A stretch of DNA of 64,000 nucleotides from an uncultured Alphaproteobacteria bacterium (GCA_902518705.1 CABYHW010000003.1:1-64000); one strand, 5' to 3'. Counted from the first letter of the stretch, positions 18,375 through 27,760 are shown. A program made the numbers and translations. The notes: generated by a model from the letters alone, not told the origin.

Positions 18375-19188
18375 CACTGAAAAATTAATAAACTACATTA
18401 TGCTTTCTTTTTTTGCAATTTTAGTTCTTGCGCCATTTTTATGGATAGCCACAATAGCTTTTAAAACGCAAATAGATATAATGATGATGAAAATTATATT
18501 CAAACCAACTTTATTTAATTTTGATAAATTATTTTTTTCTAAAGAAGCAACTTTTTTCAGAGATATTTTTAATTCATTATTTGTAGGAATAATTTCAACT
18601 TTAATTATTTTAATTGTTTGCAGTATGGCATCTTTTACAATGATCAGAACTAAAATCTCAAATTGGATTACAGCAGTTCTTTTTCTGTGGGTAATAGTTT
18701 TTCATATGTTGCCACCAATTACCTTTGTTGGATCATGGTTTCAAATGGCTAATTCTGTTGGATTATTTAATTCTAGAATTGCTTTAATTCTTGCTCATGT
18801 GACTGTAAACTTACCTTTGGGTTTGTTAATTATTTCATCTTTTATGAGAGATGTACCAACTGAAATACAAGAAGCTGCATATATTGATGGGTGTAGTAAT
18901 AGACAAGTTTACTTAAAAGTAATGCTTCCATTACTAGGACCTGGATTATTTGCAACTGCAGTAATTGTGTTTTTGTTTAGTTGGAATGATTTTATGGTTG
19001 CAATGAACCTTACAGCAAAGGCAACTCAAACAGTACCAGTTTCCATAGCAACCTTTTCTCAGCAATATGAAGTTAGATATGGAGAAATGGCAGCAGGTTC
19101 TTTAGTATCACTTGTTCCTGCATTAATCCTTACATTTTTTGCACAAAAATATATTGTAAAAGGATTAACTGCTGGAGCAGTAAAATAA
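18364..19188 (+). CDS. ABC transporter permease (MalG/UgpE type)
   Basis: 274 residues with six membrane helices and the EAA loop EAAYIDGCSNRQVYLKVMLPLLGP near residues 175-198. LAPFLWIATIAFKT at the N-terminus and the ending QKYIVKGLTAGAVK are classic for the second permease (MalG-like) of sugar importers. It overlaps the first permease gene by 11 nt, pointing to coupled translation and a heterodimeric channel. The stop is five nucleotides before the probable TTG start of the sulfatase gene. Confidence 0.9.
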   Translation: MRTSTEKLINYIMLSFFAILVLAPFLWIATIAFKTQIDIMMMKIIFKPTLFNFDKLFFSKEATFFRDIFNSLFVGIISTLIILIVCSMASFTMIRTKISNWITAVLFLWVIVFHMLPPITFVGSWFQMANSVGLFNSRIALILAHVTVNLPLGLLIISSFMRDVPTEIQEAAYIDGCSNRQVYLKVMLPLLGPGLFATAVIVFLFSWNDFMVAMNLTAKATQTVPVSIATFSQQYEVRYGEMAAGSLVSLVPALILTFFAQKYIVKGLTAGAVK

Positions 19189-19193
19189 ATAAT

Positions 19194-20544
19194 TTGAAAA
19201 ATAAACCTAACATAATTGTTTTTTTTTACCGATCAACAAAGATGGGATACTTCCGGTTTACATGGAAATCCATTATCTTTGATGGAAAATTTTGATCATT
19301 ACGCACAAGAGGGAACGCATTTATTTAATTCATTTACATGTCAGCCAGTATGCGGACCTGCAAGAGCTTCATTACAGACTGGTAAATATGCAACTAAAAC
19401 TGGAGTATTTAGAAATCATATTACATTAAATAAAAATCAAAAAACATTAGCTCAGTATTTAAATAAAGAAGGGTATGAAACAGCTTATATTGGAAAATGG
19501 CATTTAGGATCATCTGATCCTGTAAAAAAAAATGAAAGAGGTGGATATAATTATTGGCTTGCATCAAATTTACTTGAATTCACTTCAGACTCTTACGACA
19601 CTATTATCTATGATAAAAACAACAAAAGAATCAAACTTCCTGGATACAGAATTGATGCGATAGTTGATGCTGCAATTAGATATATTAATCAAAAAAGAAA
19701 GAAGCCATTTTTTTTATTTATTTCATTAATAGAACCGCATCATCAAAATCATACAGATGATTACCCTCCTCCAATTGGATACCGAGAGAAATATGCAGGA
19801 CGTTGGATACCGCCAGATTTACAAACTTTAAAAGGATCTGCACATCAACATTTAGCTGGATATTTTGGAATGACAAAAAGAATTGATGAAGCATATGGTA
19901 GGTTAATAGACAGTTTATTAAGTTTAAAATTAATGGACGACAGTGTTTTATTTTTTACTTCAGATCATGGTAATAACTTTAAAACTCGTAATGAAGAATA
20001 TAAAAGATCATGTCATGAAAGTTCAATAAGGGTTCCTTCTTCAATTGTTGGGAATATTTTTGAACAAGGTGGTAGAATAAAAAATTTAATAAGCATATTG
20101 GATATACATGCAACAATACTTGATATTGCAGGTGTAAAAAATTTCCAAAGTGACGGTAAATCAATTTTACCATTAGTGTTGAAAAAAAATATTAAATGGA
20201 TTGATGAAATATTTATTCAAATTAGTGAAAGTCAAGTTGGTAGATCATTAAGAACTAAAAAATGGAAGTATAGTATCAATAGCCCTGAGTCAGATCCATG
20301 GAATGAAAAAGGATCAAATAATTATATTGAGCAATTTTTATATAATTTAGATGCTGATCCCTATGAGTTAAATAATTTAATTGGAATTAAAGAATTTAGT
20401 ACTATTACAACAAAATTAAGGGGCAAATTAACTCAATATATAAATAAACACGAAAATTTAAAAACTAATATTAAAAAAGCAAAAAACGTAGATAATCCTG
20501 GACAATTAGGTTTAGAGCCTGGATCATTCATGGATGGTTACTAA
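19194..20544 (+). CDS. sulfatase (formylglycine-dependent), apparent frameshift in a 9-T run near the start
   Basis: About 450 residues. The maturation signature is CGPAR (cysteine codon 19351-19353), followed by ASLQTGKYATKTG and later FFTSDHG. No signal peptide is seen. The expected sulfatase start (KNKPNIIVFFTDQQRW) is split over two frames: TTG at 19194 opens KNKPNIIV, then nine T at 19219-19227 shift the frame; eight T would join IIV-FFTDQQRW exactly. As written, the downstream frame can start only at a TTG at 19216. A sequencing or assembly slip, a real mutation or polymerase slippage would each explain it. It sits five nucleotides behind the second permease, so desulfation of the imported solute is its likely role. 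It is a different subfamily from the sulfatase at 14398. Confidence 0.82.
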
Positions 20545-20891
20545 TGTATATCATTTTAAAAACATTAATATCCGCATTAATTATAGTAGCAGTTTCAGAA
20601 ATAGCTAAAAAATATACTTGGACCGCAGCAATTATTGTTTCTTTACCATTAACTTCACTATTGGCATTTGTTTGGTTGTATTGGGATACAAAAGACTCTC
20701 AAAAAGTTATAGAACTATCTTATAGTACATTAGTTATGACAGTTCCTTCAATAGTCTTTTTTATTATTTTACCAACTCTTTTAAAATTAAAACAAAACTT
20801 TATTTTTTCTCTGATAGTTTCAATTATTAGCACTGCAATAGCTTATGCTATTTTCATGTTTATAATTAAAAAATTTAATTTTAATTTTTAA
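20544..20891 (+). CDS. DUF3147 family membrane protein
   Basis: 115 residues with four hydrophobic helices. AALIIVAVSEIAKKYTWT-like start, SLPLTSLLAFVWLYWDTKD and VPSIVFFIILPTLLK match DUF3147, small inner-membrane proteins of unknown function. Its ATG overlaps the sulfatase stop (TAATG), so the two are translationally coupled. A link to the importer/sulfatase unit is by position only. Confidence 0.7.
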   Translation: MYIILKTLISALIIVAVSEIAKKYTWTAAIIVSLPLTSLLAFVWLYWDTKDSQKVIELSYSTLVMTVPSIVFFIILPTLLKLKQNFIFSLIVSIISTAIAYAIFMFIIKKFNFNF

Positions 20892-21066
20892 TTACATTCT
20901 CTTTATTCATTAAAATTGGCCTTCCATCGTGTGCTGTATTTAATGGATAATATTCATCATTATATTTAACACATAATGTTAAGCCATTTCTTTTTTCTTT
21001 ACCTAAATTTACCTCTAAATCGACTATTACTAATTCAGTTTTTTCTAAAACTTTAATAATTCTCAT
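20881..21066 (-). CDS. small protein of unknown function
   Basis: 61 residues, predicted soluble, basic, with two beta-rich halves (ELVIVDLEVNLG and GLTLCVKYNDEYYPLN). I do not recognise the family. A good Shine-Dalgarno, AAAGGA, lies about six nucleotides before the ATG at 21066, which supports a real gene. It overlaps the end of the DUF3147 gene by 11 nt tail-to-tail and is divergent from the TupA-like gene. Confidence 0.5.
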   Translation of the reverse strand: MRIIKVLEKTELVIVDLEVNLGKEKRNGLTLCVKYNDEYYPLNTAHDGRPILMNKENVIKN

Positions 21067-21125
21067 AACTATCCTTTCAAAATATATAAATATATTTAGT
21101 AAGTACTATATGATGTATCAAGTTT

Positions 21126-21920
21126 ATGATTAGAGTTTTATTAATATGTTGTTTAATATTCTTAATAAAGAGTGCTCTTGCAGATAATAAATATATAACC
21201 ATAGCAAGCACAACTTCTACACACGATACGGGTTTATTAGAATATATCAATAAAGAATTTGAAAAAAAATATAATATAAAAGTTAGAGCTCTATCTCTTG
21301 GAACAGGGCAGGCAATTAAAGTTGCAATGGATGGAAATGTAGAAATTTTATTAGTTCATCATAAAAAATCAGAGCTAGAATTTATAAATAAGGGATATGG
21401 CACCCTAAGATATGATTTGATGTACAATGATTTTGTATTAATTGGGCCAAAACAAGATAATAAAAATTGCTCATCGATTGAAAATAAAATGATTGAAATA
21501 AAAGAATCAAAATTATTATTTATATCTAGGGGTGATGAGAGTGGAACACATAAAAAAGAAAAAGAACTATGGGAATTATCAAATATAAAAATACCATTTA
21601 AAAAAAAATGGTATCTAAGTGTAGGTCAGGGAATGGGATCTACATTGTTAATAGCCAATCAAAAAAAAGCTTACACTCTTAGTGATCGTAGTACTTGGAT
21701 AGCTTTTAATAAAAAAGAAAATCTACAAATTGTTTGTGAAAATTTACCACCATTATTTAATCAATATGGGATAATTTTAGTAAGCAATAAGATAAATAAT
21801 AATTTAAATATTGAAGAAGCTAAAAAATATATTGATTGGATTACGTCAGAAGAAGCAAAAAAATTGATTAATAATTATCGAGTAAATGGAAAACAATTAT
21901 TTTTCTTTAATCATAATTAA
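21126..21920 (+). CDS. TupA-like tungstate/molybdate-type substrate-binding protein
   Basis: 264 residues with a Sec signal peptide (cleavage after SALA, about residue 19). The mature protein begins with the TupA signature ITIASTTSTHDTGLLEYI, then LGTGQAIKVAMDGNVEILLVHHK, GYGTLRYDLMYNDFVLIGP and RGDESGTHKKE, all typical of periplasmic tungstate-binding proteins. These bind tungstate (sometimes molybdate) for TupBC. No TupB or TupC gene is in the window, so it stands alone here. It ends in a four-nucleotide overlap with the convergent oxygenase gene. Confidence 0.82.
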   Translation: MIRVLLICCLIFLIKSALADNKYITIASTTSTHDTGLLEYINKEFEKKYNIKVRALSLGTGQAIKVAMDGNVEILLVHHKKSELEFINKGYGTLRYDLMYNDFVLIGPKQDNKNCSSIENKMIEIKESKLLFISRGDESGTHKKEKELWELSNIKIPFKKKWYLSVGQGMGSTLLIANQKKAYTLSDRSTWIAFNKKENLQIVCENLPPLFNQYGIILVSNKINNNLNIEEAKKYIDWITSEEAKKLINNYRVNGKQLFFFNHN

Positions 21921-22699
21921 TTAATTCTACCAAAAAATGTTAATCTTGCATTTTCTGAAAGCATTGTGCTCTCTTCTTCATTATAATTAAGTGTTACTAA
22001 TATTCTTGGTTTTTCAGACTCTACTGGTGTTACACGATGTAAATAATTTCTACCATAAAATAATATAAGAGTACCGGCATCAACATCTGCTTTTTGTGGT
22101 AAAATTTTTCTATCTAAAATATCTTTAATATATGATTTATCGATATAGTTTTTAGAAAAATTTCTACCTTTGCTAACATATTCAAATTCACCACCTTTAT
22201 CTGATGATTGTATCATTAAAGTGATAGCAAATGATGCATTATCAAAATGCCATCCTAGCTGTTGTGATTTTTGATAATAATTATAATTTATGGAAGATAA
22301 GGTATCACTGTATGGATAAATATCTTTTAAATTTAAGACACCTTTTAAAAAATTTTTAAAAATATTTGATTGATATAAAATATTTAATTTTGATTGCTGA
22401 TTTAACAGATCATGAGGGACACAACCTTTATCACTAACGACCTCTCTATTTAAAGGATCATTCAAGTCACTTAATTTATCTTGTTTATTAAGTAAGATAG
22501 TATGATTTTGAGAACAATAGAAAGCTTGATCTTGTAATCCATGTGCTTCAGTAATTAATTCACTTAAGCAGTCATTTTTTAAAAAATCATTTAATATTAG
22601 TATAGAATTTTTTTTAATTTCATCATTGCAATATTGTATATATTCATCGCTATCTATTGGATGTTTTGACTGATTAACTATATCAATTATGGTATTCAT
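21917..22699 (-). CDS. HalD/BesD-family 2-oxoglutarate/Fe(II) oxygenase, HxD triad intact
   Basis: 260 residues. The family core is LGWHFDNASFAITLMIQ, GGEFEY, DAGTLILFYGRNYLHRVTPV, and the ending TFFGR, which follow the HalD/BesD group of free-amino-acid halogenases. Iron ligands are H151, D153 and H221; R232 would bind 2-oxoglutarate. Halogenases replace the aspartate of HxD with glycine to make room for chloride. Here the aspartate is present, so hydroxylation is more likely than halogenation. The substrate is probably a small amino acid, by analogy only. It converges on the TupA-like gene and is divergent from selO. Confidence 0.75.
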   Translation of the reverse strand: MNTIIDIVNQSKHPIDSDEYIQYCNDEIKKNSILILNDFLKNDCLSELITEAHGLQDQAFYCSQNHTILLNKQDKLSDLNDPLNREVVSDKGCVPHDLLNQQSKLNILYQSNIFKNFLKGVLNLKDIYPYSDTLSSINYNYYQKSQQLGWHFDNASFAITLMIQSSDKGGEFEYVSKGRNFSKNYIDKSYIKDILDRKILPQKADVDAGTLILFYGRNYLHRVTPVESEKPRILVTLNYNEEESTMLSENARLTFFGRIN

Positions 22700-22769
22700 T
22701 ACTGACTTAATACTTATATACTAAAGTTGTAGATGTTAAATTTAAAAAATTTATATATATTTATTCAAT

Positions 22770-24158
22770 ATGGTTTGGAATTTTCAAGATAGTTATACGA
22801 AACTACCTAGTATTTTTTATAGTAAAGTTAATCCTGAAAATTTTAGTAATAAAAAATTAGTTTTGTTTAATAGCGATCTTGCAAGGGACTTAAATTTAGA
22901 TTTTAGTAAATATGATGATGATGAGAAGTGTAATATTCTTTTGGGAAAAAATAAATTAAATAAAAATTACTTTTCTCAAGCTTATGCTGGACATCAATTT
23001 GGAAATTTTACAATTTTAGGCGATGGTAGAGCTGTTATTATTGGTGAACATATTACTAATAATAAACAAAGGGTAGATATACAGTTAAAAGGATCAGGAC
23101 AAACACCCTATTCTAGAAATGGAGACGGAAAGGCTGCATTAGGTCCAATGATAAGGGAATACATATTAAGTGAAGCTATGCATAATCTTGGCATATCATC
23201 GACTAGAGCACTAGCAGTTATTACTACAGGTGAAAATGTATTGCGTGATAGATTAGAGCCTGGTGCAATTTTAATTAGAGTTGCGAATTCGCATATTAGA
23301 GTAGGAACTTTTCAATTTGGAAGCCTTTTAAAAAATAGAGAGGAATTTCAAAACTTTATATCTTATACAATATCAAGGCTTTATCCTGATATAGGTAATA
23401 ATAATGATAAATATTTAAAATTTTATGAGACAATCTGTGATTTACAAATTAAGTTAGTCGTAGATTGGATGAGAGTTGGTTTTATTCATGGTGTTATGAA
23501 TACCGATAATATGTCTTTATCTGGTGAAACTATAGATTATGGTCCAGCAGCATATCTGGATGAATATAATCCAAAAAAAGTTTTTAGCTCAATTGATAAA
23601 ATGGGAAGATATTCTTTTGAAAATCAATCAAAAATAACGTTGTGGAATTTAGCAAGATTTGCTGAAACTTTTCTTCATTTAATTGATTCAAATGAAAAAA
23701 CAGCAATTAAAAAAATCGAAGATATATTAAATAAATATAAAAAATTGTTTGATCAATCTTGGTTAGTAATGATGTCTATGAAATTAAATTTAGATACTAA
23801 TAATAATAATGAAGAAATTGTTAAAGAATTTTTAGATTTGATGCATATTTATAAACTTGATTATACAAATACTTTTTTAGATTTAGAAAATAATACTCTT
23901 GATAAAAAGATTTTTAAAAATTGGGAAGAAAAATATAAAAATAATAAAATAAGAAAATTTAAAAATGTTAATCCTCAAATTATACCTAGGAATCATATTA
24001 TTGAAGAAATAATTAATGAAGTGTACAGCAATAATTACAGTCAATTATATGAATTCGAAAAATTACTAAAAAATCCTTATGAGAAAATAGAAAATAAAAA
24101 ATATATTACCCCACCTCATGAAAGTGAAAAAGTATTTGAAACTTTTTGTGGTACTTAA
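22770..24158 (+). CDS. selO: protein adenylyltransferase SelO
   Basis: 462 residues, close to the E. coli protein (about 480). Pseudokinase-fold signatures are all visible: YAGHQFGNFTILGDGRA near residue 75, RVDIQLKGSGQTPYSR with the ATP-handling lysine near residue 108, REYILSEAMHNLGI, and the catalytic-loop HGVMNTDNMS with DYGP about ten residues later. SelO transfers AMP to Ser, Thr or Tyr of target proteins in redox stress. It ends in FETFCGT with the cysteine that forms the regulatory disulfide in the family; no selenocysteine is involved. It is convergent with the M81 gene, with no gap. Confidence 0.93.
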   Translation: MVWNFQDSYTKLPSIFYSKVNPENFSNKKLVLFNSDLARDLNLDFSKYDDDEKCNILLGKNKLNKNYFSQAYAGHQFGNFTILGDGRAVIIGEHITNNKQRVDIQLKGSGQTPYSRNGDGKAALGPMIREYILSEAMHNLGISSTRALAVITTGENVLRDRLEPGAILIRVANSHIRVGTFQFGSLLKNREEFQNFISYTISRLYPDIGNNNDKYLKFYETICDLQIKLVVDWMRVGFIHGVMNTDNMSLSGETIDYGPAAYLDEYNPKKVFSSIDKMGRYSFENQSKITLWNLARFAETFLHLIDSNEKTAIKKIEDILNKYKKLFDQSWLVMMSMKLNLDTNNNNEEIVKEFLDLMHIYKLDYTNTFLDLENNTLDKKIFKNWEEKYKNNKIRKFKNVNPQIIPRNHIIEEIINEVYSNNYSQLYEFEKLLKNPYEKIENKKYITPPHESEKVFETFCGT

Positions 24159-25535
24159 TTAAATAGCTATATTGTATCTAAAATTTTTTTGAAAAGGATA
24201 AATTGGTTTTTCCCTAAATAAATTTTTAATTCTTTTAAAATCTTGGGTAACAAATCCATCTGTTAAAATCATAAAATTATCTGCTTTAAGTTTTTTAAGT
24301 TCTGGTGAAAGATATCCTGATTTTACAATCAATATTTTATATTTTTTTAAATTTATATTTAATTCCCTAAAATCACTCAGATAATGAAAAGGTTTTCTGT
24401 ATTTAGTAAAAATTACTGTATTATTATTTGAGAGTACAATCGCATTATTATTTTTTAGATAAAATTTATCAATTGAAATAGAAATTTTCTTTTTTGAGAT
24501 ATTATCTTTTATGACAATTTTGTTTTTTTTATTTTTTAACTCTCTAAAAATTTCTTCATTATAAATTCCTGCAAATAGAGTGTTCTCTATCTTGTTTTTA
24601 AATACGTACTCTAATACATCAATTCTACTACCTACTCCTCCAGCTGTTGGATTGTCTCCGCTATCGGCTAAAATTGTAAATCTTTTTTTATTAACTACAT
24701 GAAAAATCTTATTTAATTTATAAGATTTCATATCATAAACTAAATTAAACCTATTATTCCAATAACTTAGTGCTATTTTCTTACAAATTCTTTTACCGAT
24801 ATTAACATCTGTACAATTTACAATTGCAGAAGCTGTTGCCCTCTTAGTATCAGCCCAAACATATCCTATAAGTAAATTACAATCATTAATCCCATTCAAT
24901 TTATTAAAAATATTAAGATTTTTATAAATTTTTTTACATGGCTCAACTATTGTAGATGACATTTCGCCTGAAACTAAAACTGGTATTTTTTCCCAAATAA
25001 TATGATTTTTTTTATTTTTTAATATTCCATCTATTAACATTTTCAATGACCTTGAATAAGTTTGCTTAACATCGATATGTGGGGCTGTTTTATATGCTGC
25101 AAAATAATCGATATTTTTTATAATCGAATCAGTCATCTGCCCGTGAAGATCATAAGATAATGATATTTTACAGTTTTTAGATACTTTAGAGCGAATTTTT
25201 TTAATAAAAAAACCTTCGGGATCACTAATATCTTTGACATACATAGCACCATGCATAATTAGCAAAATACCATCAATAGGTTTTGATTTTATTAAATCAT
25301 TTGTGATATTGCTAATTGTTTTTATAAAAAATTTTTTATCTACAGGCCCGCCAGGTAAACTTCTATAAAATTTATTTGGTATAAAAGTTATATTATTATG
25401 TTTGGAATATGGAAAATTTATATATTTTAAAAGTTTTTTTCCACTTAAAACTTCAAAATCTTTTTTATTTTGTATTAATGTTGAATAAGAGCAGCATTCA
25501 GTACTAATACCGCAAATAAAAATTTTTTTTTTCAT
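24159..25535 (-). CDS. M81 family metallopeptidase (MlrC-like)
   Basis: 458 residues. The zinc site is clear: D129 and H131 in YDLHGQM and H153 in TAPHIDVKQTY, with the same spacing as the ligands of MlrC. LLIMHGAM at 91-98 and ADSGDNPTAGGVGSRIDVLEY near residue 290 are further signatures. MlrC degrades linearised microcystin, but most marine homologues have no known substrate and are thought to cleave small peptides or amides. It is the last gene of a 12-gene minus-strand run and follows the pterin dehydratase by six nucleotides. Confidence 0.85.
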   Translation of the reverse strand: MKKKIFICGISTECCSYSTLIQNKKDFEVLSGKKLLKYINFPYSKHNNITFIPNKFYRSLPGGPVDKKFFIKTISNITNDLIKSKPIDGILLIMHGAMYVKDISDPEGFFIKKIRSKVSKNCKISLSYDLHGQMTDSIIKNIDYFAAYKTAPHIDVKQTYSRSLKMLIDGILKNKKNHIIWEKIPVLVSGEMSSTIVEPCKKIYKNLNIFNKLNGINDCNLLIGYVWADTKRATASAIVNCTDVNIGKRICKKIALSYWNNRFNLVYDMKSYKLNKIFHVVNKKRFTILADSGDNPTAGGVGSRIDVLEYVFKNKIENTLFAGIYNEEIFRELKNKKNKIVIKDNISKKKISISIDKFYLKNNNAIVLSNNNTVIFTKYRKPFHYLSDFRELNINLKKYKILIVKSGYLSPELKKLKADNFMILTDGFVTQDFKRIKNLFREKPIYPFQKNFRYNIAI

Positions 25536-25541
25536 TAAAAA

Positions 25542-25877
25542 TTAACTATTAATTAAATCAATTTTGGAAGCTAATATAAAATCATTAACTGATAATCCCT
25601 CTATTGCGTGAGTATGGACCATAACTAAACAATAACCCCATCCTATTGATATATCGGGATGATGACCTTCTTTTTCTGCTACTTCTCCTACCTCATTTGC
25701 AAATGATATAGCTTTTTTAAAATTGCTAAATTTAAATTTTTTGAAAATCATTTCTTGATTGTCATTGACTGACCATTCATTAAGTTCAGATAAAAATTTA
25801 CTAATTTCTTGATAATCTAATTTAGGAGTGTTCCCATTGCATGGTTCACACTTTCCTGAAGATAAAGGTTTATTCAT
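25542..25877 (-). CDS. phhB: 4a-hydroxytetrahydrobiopterin dehydratase (PCD/DCoH)
   Basis: 111 residues, full length. The active-site pattern GHHPDISIGWGYCLVMVHTH (H72, H73, D75, W80, H90) matches PCD, which recycles the 4a-carbinolamine formed by aromatic amino acid hydroxylases. No such hydroxylase gene is in the window. The N-terminus carries an extra CEPC pair (C10, C13), which many alphaproteobacterial members share. It overlaps the SMP-30 gene by eight nucleotides. Confidence 0.9.
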   Translation of the reverse strand: MNKPLSSGKCEPCNGNTPKLDYQEISKFLSELNEWSVNDNQEMIFKKFKFSNFKKAISFANEVGEVAEKEGHHPDISIGWGYCLVMVHTHAIEGLSVNDFILASKIDLINS

Positions 25878-26823
25878 AAAATCTGGCGCCTTGTTGATTT
25901 AATTCAATTGAATATAAACTAGTTGTGGCTGTTATGTACAAGATATTTCCTTCCACTCCTCCAAATTCTAAATTTGATACTAATTCAGGGATTATAAGTT
26001 GCCCAATTAATTCATTTTGAGGATTAAAACATTTAATTGCTTTTCCTGCACTTGTCCAAACATTGCCATCTTTATCACATCTAAAACCATCTGAGAAAAA
26101 GGGTTTAAAATCATAAATTAATTTTCTGTTAATGGGTAATCCGTCAATCATATCATAAACATACAAATGTTTGATATTTTCTCCAGTATCTGCAACATAT
26201 AATTTTTTTTCATCTGGAGAAATGGCAATTCCATTTGGTTTATCAAGGTCGTCAATCATAACTTTTAAAGTATTTAATTTAGGATCAAAAGAAAACACAT
26301 TACAGCCACCATATTCTTGCTCACCAGGATATCCCTCATAATCTGATAGAATACCATACGGTGGATCTGTAAACCAAATTGTATCATCCGATTTAACAAA
26401 TAGGTCATTTGGAGAGTTAAGTTTCTTACCATTATAATTATCAACTAAGACTTCCACTTCTAAATTATCATTAGTTTTATAGATACATCTTCCTCCATGT
26501 GAACAAGAAATTACATTCTCTTCTTTATCAATAGTATTTCCATTACAATAGTTGGAAGGATTTTTATATTCGGATACTATGTCATTTGATAACTTTAGCA
26601 TTCTGTTATTTGGTATATCGCTCCAGACTAATGTATCTAAATGAGGAATATAAGCTGGTCCTTCTCCCCATAACATTTCAGAAAAAACTTTTTTAACTTC
26701 AGTAGACTTTAAATAGTTATTGAATTGATCAGTATTTTCTACATTTTCATTATATTTATTTTTGTACGCATAACTTGGATTTCTTGGATCTAAATCGGCA
26801 GGTAATAATTTTTTATCTGACAT
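25870..26823 (-). CDS. SMP-30/gluconolactonase/LRE family lactonase
   Basis: 317 residues forming a six-bladed propeller. Hallmarks are WGEGPAYIPHLDTLVWSDI near residue 52 (metal-binding glutamate), LNSPNDLFVKSDDTIWFTDPPYG near residue 136, and LDKPNGIAISPDEKKLYVADTG near residue 195, with the aspartate in FFSDGFRCDKDGNVW. These hydrolyse sugar-acid or related lactones in the cytoplasm. One nucleotide separates it from the dehydrogenase gene upstream, so a dehydrogenase-lactonase pathway is plausible, with substrate unknown. Confidence 0.85.
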   Translation of the reverse strand: MSDKKLLPADLDPRNPSYAYKNKYNENVENTDQFNNYLKSTEVKKVFSEMLWGEGPAYIPHLDTLVWSDIPNNRMLKLSNDIVSEYKNPSNYCNGNTIDKEENVISCSHGGRCIYKTNDNLEVEVLVDNYNGKKLNSPNDLFVKSDDTIWFTDPPYGILSDYEGYPGEQEYGGCNVFSFDPKLNTLKVMIDDLDKPNGIAISPDEKKLYVADTGENIKHLYVYDMIDGLPINRKLIYDFKPFFSDGFRCDKDGNVWTSAGKAIKCFNPQNELIGQLIIPELVSNLEFGGVEGNILYITATTSLYSIELNQQGARFYE

Positions 26824-26824
26824 A

Positions 26825-27760
26825 TTATACTTCTACACCTTTTTGTTTTTTTTGTTTATCAATTAATTGTTTTGGGAAATTTTTTGCTCTTAATTTAATT
26901 TTTTCATCTTTTTCAATTAATTTAATAATACTAGTACTAAATGATCTTTCACCTAAAATTTTCATACCAAGTTTAAATTTTTTACTTAGATAATTTCCCA
27001 GTTCTAATTTTATATTTTTTCCAAGTTTATTAAAAAGATTTATATCTTTATTGACTAGATCCATTGTAAATCCAACATCATAACTACCTCCAAGTATAAC
27101 CTTAGTTTCAGTTTCATTAACAAAACTATTTCCAGAGCTTATTTTTATAGCTTTATACGTTAAGCCTAAATCAATTTTATTTTTTTTTGCAACACTAAGT
27201 GCCTCACCTATACCTACTAAATGTAATGATGCTAAATAATTTGTAATTACTTTTAATATTGAGGCATTTCCAATTTTTCCACAGTATAAAATTTCATGAC
27301 CAAGCAATGATAATATTGGAAAACATTTTTTGAAAATTGATTTTTTGCCAGCAGCTAAAATAGATATATTACCTGATTTAGCTCTATGCTCCCCCCCGGT
27401 AATTGGGCATTCTAATACGTTAGCACCTTTTGAATTAACTTTTTTTGATAATCTAATCATTTCATCTTTATCTGTTGTACTCATTTCAATCCAAATATTT
27501 TTTTTTGTTAAATATTTTAATAAAGTTTCAATAACGTTATTAACTGATTTGGGAGAAGGTAGGCAAGTTATTATGATATTACTTTTTTCTACTAATTCAT
27601 CTAAAGTCTTACAAGGTTTGTTTTTTAATTTTTTTAATCTTGAATAAGATTTTTTATTTTTATCATAAACAAATACATTGTTATTTGATTTTAATAAATT
27701 ATTTGCAAGGTTTGAACCAACGTTTCCTATACCTATGAAACCAATAGATTCTGATTTCAT
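26825..27760 (-). CDS. NAD(P)-dependent beta-hydroxyacid dehydrogenase (HIBADH family)
   Basis: 311 residues. N-terminal GFIGIGNVGSNLANNL is the dinucleotide motif; MSTTDKDEMIRLSKKVNSKGANVLECPITGG carries the substrate-binding part; and the catalytic lysine lies in GNASILKVITNYL near residue 172. The family includes 3-hydroxyisobutyrate, tartronate semialdehyde and related dehydrogenases. The last 20 residues are lysine-rich. It starts with an ATGA overlap on the MBL-fold gene, so a catabolic set is attached directly to the metG operon. Confidence 0.85.
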   Translation of the reverse strand: MKSESIGFIGIGNVGSNLANNLLKSNNNVFVYDKNKKSYSRLKKLKNKPCKTLDELVEKSNIIITCLPSPKSVNNVIETLLKYLTKKNIWIEMSTTDKDEMIRLSKKVNSKGANVLECPITGGEHRAKSGNISILAAGKKSIFKKCFPILSLLGHEILYCGKIGNASILKVITNYLASLHLVGIGEALSVAKKNKIDLGLTYKAIKISSGNSFVNETETKVILGGSYDVGFTMDLVNKDINLFNKLGKNIKLELGNYLSKKFKLGMKILGERSFSTSIIKLIEKDEKIKLRAKNFPKQLIDKQKKQKGVEV

